A stretch of DNA of 64,000 bases from Myroides profundi. GTDB taxonomy: Bacteria; Bacteroidota; Bacteroidia; Flavobacteriales; Flavobacteriaceae. Below the pieces are notes generated by a model, which saw only the letters and a list, made by a program, of their open reading frames with translations, did not search any database and was not told the origin of the DNA. The stretch covers positions 2,728,001-2,792,000 of the forward strand of contig NZ_CP010817.1 in the NCBI RefSeq assembly GCF_000833025.1. Reading direction: 5' to 3'. This document shows, piece by piece, positions 18,401 through 26,684 of this stretch (positions within the stretch are counted from its first letter, which is position 1; the number at the start of each line of letters is the position of its first letter). The position numbers and the translations under genes are program-made.

Positions 18401-18708
18401 AATTTAATGTAATAAACATTTTTACTTCCATCAATGAGCTCGCTATGTATTAAAGTCAATATAGGTGAAACACTACCTACAAGAGTAGTTGATTTAACCT
18501 GCGTAAAAGTAGTTTCTTTTGTATCATAAGCGTTTGCTCTCTCTTCTGGAGAAATATACTCACTTCCTGAGACTGACCTATTACTTGTAGAGCTTGTTGG
18601 TCTAATCTTTACGCCTGAAGAATTAGTCATTTGTGCTAATACACTGACTTTTATAAACAAGAATAAAATCAACAATACACTTCTATATATTTTGTAATTA
18701 TCTTTCAT
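15484..18708 (-). CDS. Large secreted surface protein (1074 aa)
   Basis: Not a named family. A signal peptide (to about 26, SVLAQ) is followed by several diverged modules of about 150 residues, roughly 60-210, 240-390, 590-750 and 780-960. Each begins with a pattern like AIDxDLxTFSxxxxLVNL and ends in strand-rich segments, resembling beta-sandwich carbohydrate- or adhesion-type domains. The C-terminus (TKRQGCSFGNTQYLKVIV) lacks a recognisable T9SS sorting domain. The next gene, 21 bp on, encodes a separate protein that has one. The two probably work as a pair, or this protein is held by another route. Confidence 0.65.
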   Translation of the reverse strand: MKDNYKIYRSVLLILFLFIKVSVLAQMTNSSGVKIRPTSSTSNRSVSGSEYISPEERANAYDTKETTFTQVKSTTLVGSVSPILTLIHSELIDGSKNVYYIKLTSSESESLNYLLGGYVGNFLTKVLQGLLLGGIHETTFTVSQGNNVVFAVGLHNYKESDEAKVRFVKDAYGNYYARVTAGASFDRIAIQDKTAGILGSHFVNIYDSFYYSVLPSCPEILTNYKSSNDVLTLLGESRPIKNEQNAIDNDLASFASVGSSNLLNLGIDSQIEQFFYLPEETNKKVVRIKMQLPSGLLKANVASGVEVLFYSNNTVVSTVKVNQNVLKADVLGIINAGGNTPFSFLASPGKDANGNLVKYDKISIKVKKPISVGVLTINGDLQIYDVALVDAVAKTVKMCSKEFVIAGIRQRKFDLTHLIPDYNENNEYVIVNQQQKEILFKTQADKDANKWQPLGTYYIKGIQTSEYCPNRYASFNVQDQKEFSIQGKSSISVKLDSDGNGVADASVFFNAALYESNLPNNSGVQIFDELTNANVTGQTISFDKIGTYNYYAISKNAIADSNVTCDIVKRITVYVYDKQECEYRYKQKMATHVTKGSILTGAVLDESKAIDQDLSTFSTISNLVNLAGIGTAWVDLTFDNVVNTPIVAGTPITIKLGQQFSLLELIGGTTIQALDKNGAVIGPLISIGELDLVNVLAGDNVFEYTFIPKDNMGNMINYGGVRVLNGGLLGVATSARVYGAYIDERILVSSSEVCESNISINGATAHLLLNKTTKDVLYGVEDAGIGVATSLSGVLNPYYAVDAIENNTNLNGTPNYDTAAVFNTSASVLNRQKLVVKFKDLARPGDKVQIIMSAEGGVVLDLNLLSNFSIQRYMGSKPIGEEVHSNAFEIIRLDLLKLISNQAKDKYAITLEGIGATFDRIEIRMDNVVSVNLLGVKTYVWDVSVLPTLTMHLGNNNLCITAPLEIEKLDPCTTYNLSFAYAILSPTVNPDTGQFDIIGWNDIPNSLLYQINNTQDKQQFELKKTYSKYSKVDNLYLKIDTKRQGCSFGNTQYLKVIVKNCGTIVNPLIRTRLE

Positions 18709-18732
18709 ATTCTCTATTTAAATATTAAACAA

Positions 18733-19443
18733 CTATTTAATTACAAAAACAACATTAACAAAAGAGTAATCCGTTCCTGTACCTTTTACTGTATAAGTTA
18801 ATACTCCATTTTGATCAATACTTAAACCTTCTAAGGCAGAAGTATCATAATCTGTTATATAGTACCAAAGATCAGTAGGTAAGGACATATTAGGAATCTC
18901 ATTTGGAGCAGTAGTCTCAGGAGTACCTCCCGAACTTTTTATAAATTTCGGGCTTGATAAATTAGAATTAACAGTGCCTCCATTTGAATCCATTACAAAT
19001 GTTTTCCCTGTAAATTGAGCGATATATTCAGCGTGAAGATTTCGCTTAAATTGACCAAGTACTGAAGTATTAATAACAATAGAAGGCATATAAAAGAACT
19101 TTGCTTTTACAAGTTTGTCATCAGCTGTAATTATTCTTATCCATTTACTGTTTGATTGATTACTACTATCCTCATGCCAATAATAATACCCTGGACTTAA
19201 TCCCTGTAACACAACATTAGAAGTATTATATATCATCAAAGAATTAGCATTAGCAATATTTGTTTGTAATTGCTGTGTTACTGAGCTTAATGCTATTCTG
19301 GGTAATAAAATCCCCTTATTTGTTGCTACTACTTCTAATTGAGCAGAGCCATTAGGTTTTGATGTCCCAATACCATTCTGTGCCTTTAATGTAAATACAT
19401 TAAGAGCACAGAATACAATAATTACTAGATATTTACTTTTCAT
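18733..19443 (-). CDS. Secreted protein with a short N-terminal GIGTSKP module
   Basis: 236 residues. A signal peptide (to about 21, LKAQ) is followed by a module (about 22-105) also found in the 703-aa and 467-aa proteins. It reads NGIGTSKPNGSAQLEV, NKGILLPRIALSS, SLMIYNTS, then LSPGYYYWHE and a Trp-rich end. The rest, about 130 residues, is a strand-rich domain of unknown fold. There is no T9SS C-terminal domain. It is the gene just before the 1074-aa surface protein (24 bp apart), so it is probably translated from the same transcript. Confidence 0.6.
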   Translation of the reverse strand: MKSKYLVIIVFCALNVFTLKAQNGIGTSKPNGSAQLEVVATNKGILLPRIALSSVTQQLQTNIANANSLMIYNTSNVVLQGLSPGYYYWHEDSSNQSNSKWIRIITADDKLVKAKFFYMPSIVINTSVLGQFKRNLHAEYIAQFTGKTFVMDSNGGTVNSNLSSPKFIKSSGGTPETTAPNEIPNMSLPTDLWYYITDYDTSALEGLSIDQNGVLTYTVKGTGTDYSFVNVVFVIK

Positions 19444-19520
19444 ACTACTAAATTTTAAATAATTTCCTTTCGCACTTTATATAGATACTTATTTAGTGCT
19501 TGAATCAATAGTAGATTACT

Positions 19521-21632
19521 TTATTTTACAGAGTAGTCTGTAACTACTTTTATAGCGAAATCAGCTGCAATTACCTCTGGTAAAAGTGCATACCAATTCC
19601 CTACTCCTATTTTAAAAGTCAAAGTGTTTCCTGATACCAAAACATCTGTTGTTGCTGTATTGATAATTTGATTAGTTGCAGCATTTAAAAGCTTAATTTC
19701 CACTACATTCCCTACTGTTTTTCCTAAAGGAACATTTAATGTAATAGCTGATACATCTGCAGTACCTTTAGCTACTGTAGCTGAATATATGCCCTTATAT
19801 ATTTTACCTCCATCAATCCAGGTATCTCCAGTATTTACAATAACAGTATTACTGTAAGTATCACCTAGTTGATTTTTTATTTCTTGCTTTTGTTCAATAG
19901 TAGCATTAGTAATTGCATATACTACTGCTGAGGAAATGTCTACAATTTCTCTAACTTTAGTAGTCTCATTAATAGTATAAAAAGAAAATGCGGGAATAGC
20001 CAATTGACCACTCGGTGTTCCTGCGACAATCTCAGTACGTGTAAAATAGACATTCCCACCTGCACTTAAAATATTAGAAATTGCATTTTGAACTTCTGTA
20101 TTATTCTCAATAGACCATTTAACATCAGCTGTCATATCGATATAGTTCTTAACTTGAGTGTTCTCTGTAATATACTCATAGACTATCTTTTCTGCTGACT
20201 TACTATCTACTAAAACAGGAGCATATGCTACATTATTTATACTTTTGCCAATTACTGTTTGAGTTTCGCTAGCCTTTACTATTGTCTTAAACTTAGTATT
20301 ATCTACTGTTTCCCATTGTTTAGTCGTACTATTCCAAGTTTGGAAAACCACATCGTTTGTTATAGTGTCATAAATAATCTTTGTACTTCCCTCTTGCAAA
20401 TTTTTTGACACCTCTTCAATATATTTTTCAAGTGTAGTGTAATTATTCCCATTTACTGTTACTGCACTATTTACAATTGTATTAAAATTATGAACAACTC
20501 CATTAGGTATATCAATGTAATAAACCCCCATAGGTAAATTTGCACTTGTCCATGCATCAATAGCTTGTTGAGTCGGTACTTGATTATTATTAGCACCTAG
20601 ATAAACTTCAGATATATAATATTGTTTGGCCTTATCGGTAGATTGAACTATACTTGTTTTTGATTCTGATGCACTAATTAAACTTCCTAAGTTAATAGTC
20701 TTATAAATTGTTCCATCCCAATACTGAAACTCCCAATCAGGATCTGCTTGTGTACCAATATTCTTGTAAATAACATTTCCATCAATTAAAGATGCAATAT
20801 GTTGAATATACTGTTCGACAGTAGTAAATGTGTTTGTCCCTTCTGTTATATTAATAGGAGATTTAATAATTTCTTTAATATTATTTACTACCCCTCCCAT
20901 TATATCTACTTGATAGACCCCTAATGGTAAAGTTGTCCAACCATCTATTACTGCTTGAGTAGGTTCTGTATTATTATTTGCAATCAGATAAGTCTCTGAT
21001 ATATAGTATTGTTTTTTATTATCTGTTGTCTTTACTAATAAAGTCTTAGGTTCTACACCATTTATAAGACTAATTATATCATTAGTAATATTTTTTTTGA
21101 CATAATTACTTCCGTCAAAGTAAATATACTCAACTATTGGATTGATTCCAGGTGTAAAAACCATTCCTCCTCCATAAGTATCTCCAGTTTTAGTAAGATC
21201 TGTCAAATTATTTGCAGGAAAAGCAGTCTTTAAAAGTGCTATTACTTTATCTAAACTTGTCTGAAAATTTGCAATATTACCAATTGCTATGTCTAATTGG
21301 TTCTGATTTACGATACGTTCCCAATGAGCTGCTACAGGGTTAGCCCCCACTACTTCTGAAACCCAATAATAAAAGCCAGGAACTATAGCGGTATTACCTG
21401 TCCCAACTAAAGCAGTATTATAAATTAATAAACTTTCTGCTTCAGTTCCTTTTATTGGGCTAAAACTAGTTAATGAGGTAAGTTCTATACGTGGAATCAA
21501 AACCCCTTTATCTATTGCTTTTATCTCCAATTGAGATGATGATATAGGCGCAGAAGTTCCAACACCTACTTGACTATAAGCACCTGTTAATCCTCCAACA
21601 AAAAGTGCTACTGTAAGTAATCTTTTTTTCAT
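19521..21632 (-). CDS. Secreted repeat protein with GVGTSAP module (703 aa)
   Basis: A signal peptide (to about 20, AYSQ) leads into the shared module (about 21-108: VGVGTSAPISSSQLEI, DKGVLIPRIELTS, SLLIYNTA, PGFYYWVSE). Then come two tandem repeats of about 130 residues (about 195-322 and 323-452). Each has KQYYISExYL, an ANNN-PTQ segment, GVYxxDIxxGVV, and a short WETV- or YKTINL-like end leading to SASESKT/KASETQT. The rest is strand-rich. The gene heads cassette 1, 77 bp before the 236-aa gene. It is likely a fibrous surface adhesin; function is inferred from architecture only. Confidence 0.6.
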   Translation of the reverse strand: MKKRLLTVALFVGGLTGAYSQVGVGTSAPISSSQLEIKAIDKGVLIPRIELTSLTSFSPIKGTEAESLLIYNTALVGTGNTAIVPGFYYWVSEVVGANPVAAHWERIVNQNQLDIAIGNIANFQTSLDKVIALLKTAFPANNLTDLTKTGDTYGGGMVFTPGINPIVEYIYFDGSNYVKKNITNDIISLINGVEPKTLLVKTTDNKKQYYISETYLIANNNTEPTQAVIDGWTTLPLGVYQVDIMGGVVNNIKEIIKSPINITEGTNTFTTVEQYIQHIASLIDGNVIYKNIGTQADPDWEFQYWDGTIYKTINLGSLISASESKTSIVQSTDKAKQYYISEVYLGANNNQVPTQQAIDAWTSANLPMGVYYIDIPNGVVHNFNTIVNSAVTVNGNNYTTLEKYIEEVSKNLQEGSTKIIYDTITNDVVFQTWNSTTKQWETVDNTKFKTIVKASETQTVIGKSINNVAYAPVLVDSKSAEKIVYEYITENTQVKNYIDMTADVKWSIENNTEVQNAISNILSAGGNVYFTRTEIVAGTPSGQLAIPAFSFYTINETTKVREIVDISSAVVYAITNATIEQKQEIKNQLGDTYSNTVIVNTGDTWIDGGKIYKGIYSATVAKGTADVSAITLNVPLGKTVGNVVEIKLLNAATNQIINTATTDVLVSGNTLTFKIGVGNWYALLPEVIAADFAIKVVTDYSVK

Positions 21633-21807
21633 AACTATAGTTTTAAAGTTTATACAAATTGAAAACTATTTTCAAAAACTATCATCAAAAAAAAAGCTTA
21701 ATATTTTAATTATTCACAAAAAAACACACTTTTGTAAATAACAAAAACAGTAGGTTCACTTTTATAGATTTCACAAATCACTACCAAATTGACGAATCCT
21801 AAAAACT

Positions 21808-22473
21808 CTAAATTTCTTTGAGATACTTTGAAAAAGTAACTCCTTTCACTCTTTTAAAAACAGTTGAAAATTGACTATGAGATGAAAAACCTGCTAGTGC
21901 AGAAATATATGCGATCTTACATAATTTTAATTCTGTCTCATGGTTTAAAAGAGTAATAACATATTCTACTCGAAGTGTATTTAAATATGAATTAAAGTTT
22001 TCATTATTTCGCTCTCTTAATATAGCTGATAAATAACTTCGATTGGTACCAAATTCTGATGCAAGGGATGTTAATGAAATACAAGGATCTTTATATCTAT
22101 GTTCTTTTTCAAATAAATTAATCAGTTCTATTAAACGCAATCGTGTCTCGGGGGATATTTGATCGGTTTCTGATACTTGGTAAGTATCTACTAACTCTGT
22201 ATTGATAATTAAGTTTAAAACAAATGCAATCTGATTAAACCTTAAACCAATTATTGTCTTTTTTTCAACCCTACATATAAAGATGGAAAAGAATATGAAT
22301 GTCCAAAATATTAATGCTCCAAATAAGTAATACTTCCAGTACCTTATCTCCACAACGCTTAAACTTATTAAATTAAAGTTAGTGTTTGCCTTTAATAGAA
22401 CAATAGTCTTATTTACCTCTAATGAGATAACAACTAGAATATTATTAAAACGATGTAATAAAAAATCGACCAT
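21808..22473 (-). CDS. Membrane-anchored AraC-family regulator (221 aa)
   Basis: A single membrane helix at about 47-66 (YYLFGALIFWTFIFFSIFI) is followed by a linker and a C-terminal AraC-type double helix-turn-helix (about 125-221; ISLTSLASEFGTNRSYLSAIL and GFSSHSQFSTVFKRVKGV). Related flavobacterial regulators carry a long N-terminal TPR sensor. That part is absent here, and an in-frame stop lies directly before the ATG, so the protein is a short form. It is immediately upstream of cassette 1 on the same strand, which suggests that it controls it. Confidence 0.75.
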   Translation of the reverse strand: MVDFLLHRFNNILVVISLEVNKTIVLLKANTNFNLISLSVVEIRYWKYYLFGALIFWTFIFFSIFICRVEKKTIIGLRFNQIAFVLNLIINTELVDTYQVSETDQISPETRLRLIELINLFEKEHRYKDPCISLTSLASEFGTNRSYLSAILRERNNENFNSYLNTLRVEYVITLLNHETELKLCKIAYISALAGFSSHSQFSTVFKRVKGVTFSKYLKEI

Positions 22474-23031
22474 ATTTTAAAACTGATAAAATAAACATTC
22501 TTATTATAAAACTTACTTTGTAACAAATGATATACTTTAAAATATATCTAAAAATCACAACAAACAAAACAAACCTATAAACAACACAAACACCTATAAA
22601 CAAACAAAAAACAGGCGATTATTTCACTTCTAAATTAATACAATAAATAAAATAAACAATAAATATTACAATACAAAAACACTTAAAAAACAATTGTATA
22701 ATCACTCAATACACATATTTAAACGATAATAATTGTTAATTTTTATTAATTAAAAAAACATAAACAATAAATATTGATTAATTTTAAATTTTAAACTATT
22801 TTTCACCCATTATATTAAACTATTATAATATTTAAACAAAAAACAATAAAATAAACGCATTAGCAAAGTAGCTAATAATACTACTTGATGGTAACAACTA
22901 AAAAAGCCAGTTAGTTTTCTAACTGGCTCTACTACAAAATTCCTAAAATAATCATTGTAACAAATATTACTTATCACAACTTAAAAAACCAACGAAATCA
23001 TATTTAACAATATTTAATTTCTCTCTTTATC
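22474..23031. other. Very AT-rich intergenic region
   Basis: No gene was recognised. At its right end lies a minus-strand terminator (22905-22928) of the barrel gene. The remainder is A- and T-run rich sequence with no clear structure. Confidence 0.6.
22905..22928 (-). terminator. Terminator of the outer-membrane barrel gene
   Basis: A 10-bp perfect stem AGCCAGTTAG/CTAACTGGCT with loop TTTT. The T tract lies on the minus strand, about 100 bp downstream of the gene ending at 23032. Confidence 0.75.
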
Positions 23032-23613
23032 TTACTTCCCTAAAAATATTTGAAAACCAATCGATACCCCTAATCCGTTATGAGCAGAAGCATTAGATTG
23101 ATTAGATTTACTATAATTATAACCAACAATCGCTTCCAAAGCAACATTATATGATACAAAATGAGAATATCCTGCATTGATATTAAATGCAAAAGAAGTA
23201 TCACTTTTCTTACCAACTTCAGCTCCTGAAATACCTAAAGCTCCTTGTCCAAAAAAACGACCTGTATCACTAGCTCCCTCTGGAAAATAATAACGTACAA
23301 AAGGCATTACTTTATAATTCCAAATATTATCTCCTGCTTTTACTGTTTGTAAACCTGCTCCTATTTCCATTCCTAAGGCTACTCCTTTTGAGATAAAATA
23401 TCCTGTCCTAGGTACTATATTAATATTAAAACTTTCTTCTTCGAAACTATAGCCAGTAGAACCAATAGCTCCTCCTACAATCCAATTTCCTTGCTTTATC
23501 GGTGTACTTCCAACTTTTTTAGATAATTCTGGAGTGGAAATATGTTCTTTTAATTGAGCATTCATCCCTACTCCAATTAAAAATATACAAAAAACAATAG
23601 CTCCTTTTTTCAT
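23032..23613 (-). CDS. Outer-membrane beta-barrel protein (193 aa)
   Basis: A signal peptide (to about 19, GMNAQ) is followed by a small beta-barrel of alternating hydrophobic strands (GNWIVGGAIGSTGYSF, then several strands). It ends in the aromatic-rich VSIGFQIFLGK typical of 8-stranded porin-like OMPs. It follows the PorE-like gene but is separated from it by a terminator, so it is an independent unit. Such barrels are common as accessory surface proteins. No specific function. Confidence 0.72.
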   Translation of the reverse strand: MKKGAIVFCIFLIGVGMNAQLKEHISTPELSKKVGSTPIKQGNWIVGGAIGSTGYSFEEESFNINIVPRTGYFISKGVALGMEIGAGLQTVKAGDNIWNYKVMPFVRYYFPEGASDTGRFFGQGALGISGAEVGKKSDTSFAFNINAGYSHFVSYNVALEAIVGYNYSKSNQSNASAHNGLGVSIGFQIFLGK

Positions 23614-23670
23614 ATTTACTTCTATTTAATTATTAAAAAACATTTTTTAAACATCCAATACTTCTTAGTA

Positions 23671-23698
23671 AAAGGATCCTAAAATATTAGGATCCTTT
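23671..23698 (-). terminator. Terminator of cassette 2 main operon
   Basis: A 12-bp perfect stem AAAGGATCCTAA/TTAGGATCCTTT with loop AATA, between the PorE-like gene (ends 23758) and the barrel gene (starts 23613). On the minus strand it ends in CCTTTT. Confidence 0.75.
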
Positions 23699-23757
23699 AA
23701 AAACAAACAAACACTTCTATACTAAATAATAGTAATCATCATAATAAGTCTCCCCTT

Positions 23758-25716
23758 CTATAGACTTAAAATAATAAACTCACTACGTCTATTTAATTGA
23801 TGTTGTTCTTTACTACATTTAACTCCATTGCTACATTTATTGTGCAATTCTGTTTCGCCATAGCCTCTTCCCTTCACTCTATCAGAAGCAATTCCCTGCT
23901 TAATAATCCATTGTATAGTTGATTTTGCTCTTCTATCTGATAATTGATAATTGTAATTATCATTTCCTCTACTATCTGTATGGGAACGAACATCTATTTT
24001 CATAGTTGGATACTTTTTCAAAATCTCTACAACTTTACTTAGCTCTTTAGCAGCGTCTGGTCTAATAGAGGATTTGTCAAAATCAAAATAGATAGTATTG
24101 AGTTTTAACTTCTTAAACAAATCATCATTTACATCAACAGATTCTTTTACTTTAGTCAATCCAATTTTTAAACTCTTATAGCTTTCTTTACCAGTTATAT
24201 CAAATGACTCTTGTACTTTATTATATCCCTGTCTCTCTGCAACAATAGTATATTGTTTTTTGCAGTCCAAATCATTAAATAAATAACTTCCTTTAGAATC
24301 TGTAACAATAACTTTAATAATATTATTAGAATTGTCAAGCAAAGTTACTTTTGCATCCTTTATAAGTTCTTTAGTTTGAATATCATAGACAATACCATCA
24401 ACTAAGGTATTACACTGACTAACTTTAAAACAATAAATATTGTCTCCTTCATTCAGACCTGGTCTATTAGAGCTTATAAAACCACTATCTGATACATCAT
24501 TTAGATAAAAACTAAAATCATCAAATGGACTATTTATAGGTGTCCCCATATTAACTACTTGACTTAAACTTCCATCTTCATTTATTTTTGAAACAAAAAT
24601 GTCTAATCCCCCAAGCCCTGGGTGTCCATCTGAGGCAAAAAACAGATAATTATCTCTAGAGATAAATGGAAAAGTTTCTCGACCAGCAGTATTAATAACA
24701 CTTCCTAAGTTTTCAACTTGCCCATAATTTCCATCAGAATATATTTGTACCCTAAAAATATCGGATTGCCCCAAAGTCCCTTCTCTATCAGAAGAGAAAT
24801 AAAGCCATTTACCATCAGGGGTTAAACTAGGATGAGCTGTATTAAAGTTATCCGAATTAAAAGGTAGCTCCAAGGCTTTACTCCATTTACCTTTTTTATT
24901 TTTAGAACTTTTATAGATTTTAAGTAATGACGATTTATTCTTATTATTTTTCCTCTTCCCTTTTAAAGTAGAATTATTACGTGTAAAGTACATCGTATTT
25001 CCGTCTTTAGTAAAAATAGCAGTAGCATCATTTACTAAAGAAGTAATTTCTTTTGAAAAAAGAGAAGGTTCTGATAAAGAATCATCTTTATTAATACTTG
25101 CCTTATACAATGCAGTAAAACTTTCATTGGTCCACTCATGAATAGACTTTGTTATTTGTGAGTTTCTAGCTGATGTAAAAACAAGTTGATTATCAAAGAT
25201 TGTAGCACCATAATCTGAATAAACACTATTAATATTTATAGGTTTTATATCATAGGTAGATTCTTTTTTCTCAATTTCTTGTAAGTAGTCCTTGTTTGAC
25301 TTAAATAACCTAACTCTAGAATCATTACTTTCCAAAGAAGAGAACTTCTCCATCATCTCTCTAGATTTATCATAGTTCTCAATTGATTTTAAAGTCTGTG
25401 CATAGCGATAGTAATATTCTGATGGAATTGGCTCTTTTCCTTTATCGTCATACTCTCCATCGAATAGTGTCTCATACCACTTATTAGCCTCAGGCAACTT
25501 TCCATTAAAATAGTAAGCATCACCTAATTTTCTTAATACATCTGCATTGGCTTTTCCTTTATTAACAATTCGCTCATATATTCTTATTGCATCTATATAT
25601 GCTTGAGCCTGATACTCTTTATCAGCTTTCTTCTCTGCTACTCTCTGAGCTTGAGTACTCACTCCTGCCAAAAGTAATAGACCTAACAAGCTTATTTTTA
25701 ATAGTTGTCTTTTCAT
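23758..25716 (-). CDS. PorE-like OmpA family protein (TPR, PD40 propeller, carboxypeptidase-regulatory, OmpA)
   Basis: 652 residues in the order known for PorE-type T9SS proteins: signal peptide (to about 23), TPR (about 30-125), PD40/WD40-like beta-propeller (about 170-430; GKWLYFSSDREG, GLGGLDIFVS), carboxypeptidase regulatory-like fold (about 437-510) and OmpA peptidoglycan-binding domain (about 537-652; IYFDFDKSSIRPDA, HTDSRGNDNYN, LNRRSEF). PorE anchors the T9SS to peptidoglycan, and PorE-like proteins are often encoded with PorP/SprF partners. It is 25 bp after the PorP/SprF gene and in the same operon. Confidence 0.9.
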   Translation of the reverse strand: MKRQLLKISLLGLLLLAGVSTQAQRVAEKKADKEYQAQAYIDAIRIYERIVNKGKANADVLRKLGDAYYFNGKLPEANKWYETLFDGEYDDKGKEPIPSEYYYRYAQTLKSIENYDKSREMMEKFSSLESNDSRVRLFKSNKDYLQEIEKKESTYDIKPININSVYSDYGATIFDNQLVFTSARNSQITKSIHEWTNESFTALYKASINKDDSLSEPSLFSKEITSLVNDATAIFTKDGNTMYFTRNNSTLKGKRKNNKNKSSLLKIYKSSKNKKGKWSKALELPFNSDNFNTAHPSLTPDGKWLYFSSDREGTLGQSDIFRVQIYSDGNYGQVENLGSVINTAGRETFPFISRDNYLFFASDGHPGLGGLDIFVSKINEDGSLSQVVNMGTPINSPFDDFSFYLNDVSDSGFISSNRPGLNEGDNIYCFKVSQCNTLVDGIVYDIQTKELIKDAKVTLLDNSNNIIKVIVTDSKGSYLFNDLDCKKQYTIVAERQGYNKVQESFDITGKESYKSLKIGLTKVKESVDVNDDLFKKLKLNTIYFDFDKSSIRPDAAKELSKVVEILKKYPTMKIDVRSHTDSRGNDNYNYQLSDRRAKSTIQWIIKQGIASDRVKGRGYGETELHNKCSNGVKCSKEQHQLNRRSEFIILSL

Positions 25717-25741
25717 GTTTTTCTTAATTATTAATTAATAA

Positions 25742-26674
25742 CTAAAAGAATCGTGGTGCATTAATTGTACTACGACGGTTAAATAATTCAAATCTTAAGA
25801 AGATCTCGTGTGATCCTGAATTATAGTGACGAAGCGTTGTAGTATCAAAATCATAAGAATAACCTACAAATAGATTTTCATTGATCTGGAATCCTGCCAA
25901 GGCGCTCACTGAAGCATCCCAACGATAAGCTCCTCCTAATGTAAACTTGTCATAGAATAAAAAGTTAGCTGTTAAATCGACCTGTAATGGTGCTCCACTT
26001 ACTGCCTTAACTAAAGCTGCTGGTTTAAATAAAATATCTTGACTTAAATCAAATACATACCCTCCCATTAAATAGAAGTGCATCTTCTGACGCATCGTTG
26101 TGATGTCGTTATCATCATAGCGATCCGTAGTTAAGAAGTTCGGAACTGATAACCCTACATAAGCCTTATCCGAATACATATAAAGTCCTGCTCCAATATT
26201 AGGATTAAACTTATTCTTAATATTCTCTTGACTCACAGGATCAGTAGGATTATGTATGTTAAGCTTTGTATAATCAACACTTAATAAATTAGCTGTTCCT
26301 TTCAAACCGAATGCTAATTTGTAATTCTCATTTAAGTCTATTGCATAAGCTAAGTCTACAGAGATATTATTCTCATCCATTGCTCCAATGCGATCATTGG
26401 TAAAGTTCACTCCTAGTCCTAATCCACTTTCTCCAAGAGGGGTAGATACAGACACATTCGCTGTCTTAGGTGCTCCATCTAACCCTACCCACTGTGTTCT
26501 ATACATCCCAAACACATTCAGTGTTCCACGACTCCCTGCATAAGCAGGGTTGATCATATTAGTATTATACATATACTGGGTATACTGTGGATCTTGTTGA
26601 GCGTAAAGGGAAGGGATTAAGCCTACCCCTAGTAGGCTCATCCCAAGTAATATAATTCTCTTTTTCAATTCCAT
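25742..26674 (-). CDS. PorP/SprF family T9SS outer-membrane protein, cassette 2
   Basis: 310 residues, with a signal peptide ending SLYAQ and the family start QQDPQYTQYMYNTNMINPAY. Apart from the first 25 residues, a few positions near 210 and the last dozen, it is almost identical to the cassette 1 protein, and long DNA stretches match exactly. The two genes are therefore recently duplicated or kept alike by gene conversion. It should assist secretion of the type-B CTD protein encoded 10 bp upstream. Confidence 0.92.
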   Translation of the reverse strand: MELKKRIILLGMSLLGVGLIPSLYAQQDPQYTQYMYNTNMINPAYAGSRGTLNVFGMYRTQWVGLDGAPKTANVSVSTPLGESGLGLGVNFTNDRIGAMDENNISVDLAYAIDLNENYKLAFGLKGTANLLSVDYTKLNIHNPTDPVSQENIKNKFNPNIGAGLYMYSDKAYVGLSVPNFLTTDRYDDNDITTMRQKMHFYLMGGYVFDLSQDILFKPAALVKAVSGAPLQVDLTANFLFYDKFTLGGAYRWDASVSALAGFQINENLFVGYSYDFDTTTLRHYNSGSHEIFLRFELFNRRSTINAPRFF

Positions 26675-26684
26675 AATTCTAACT

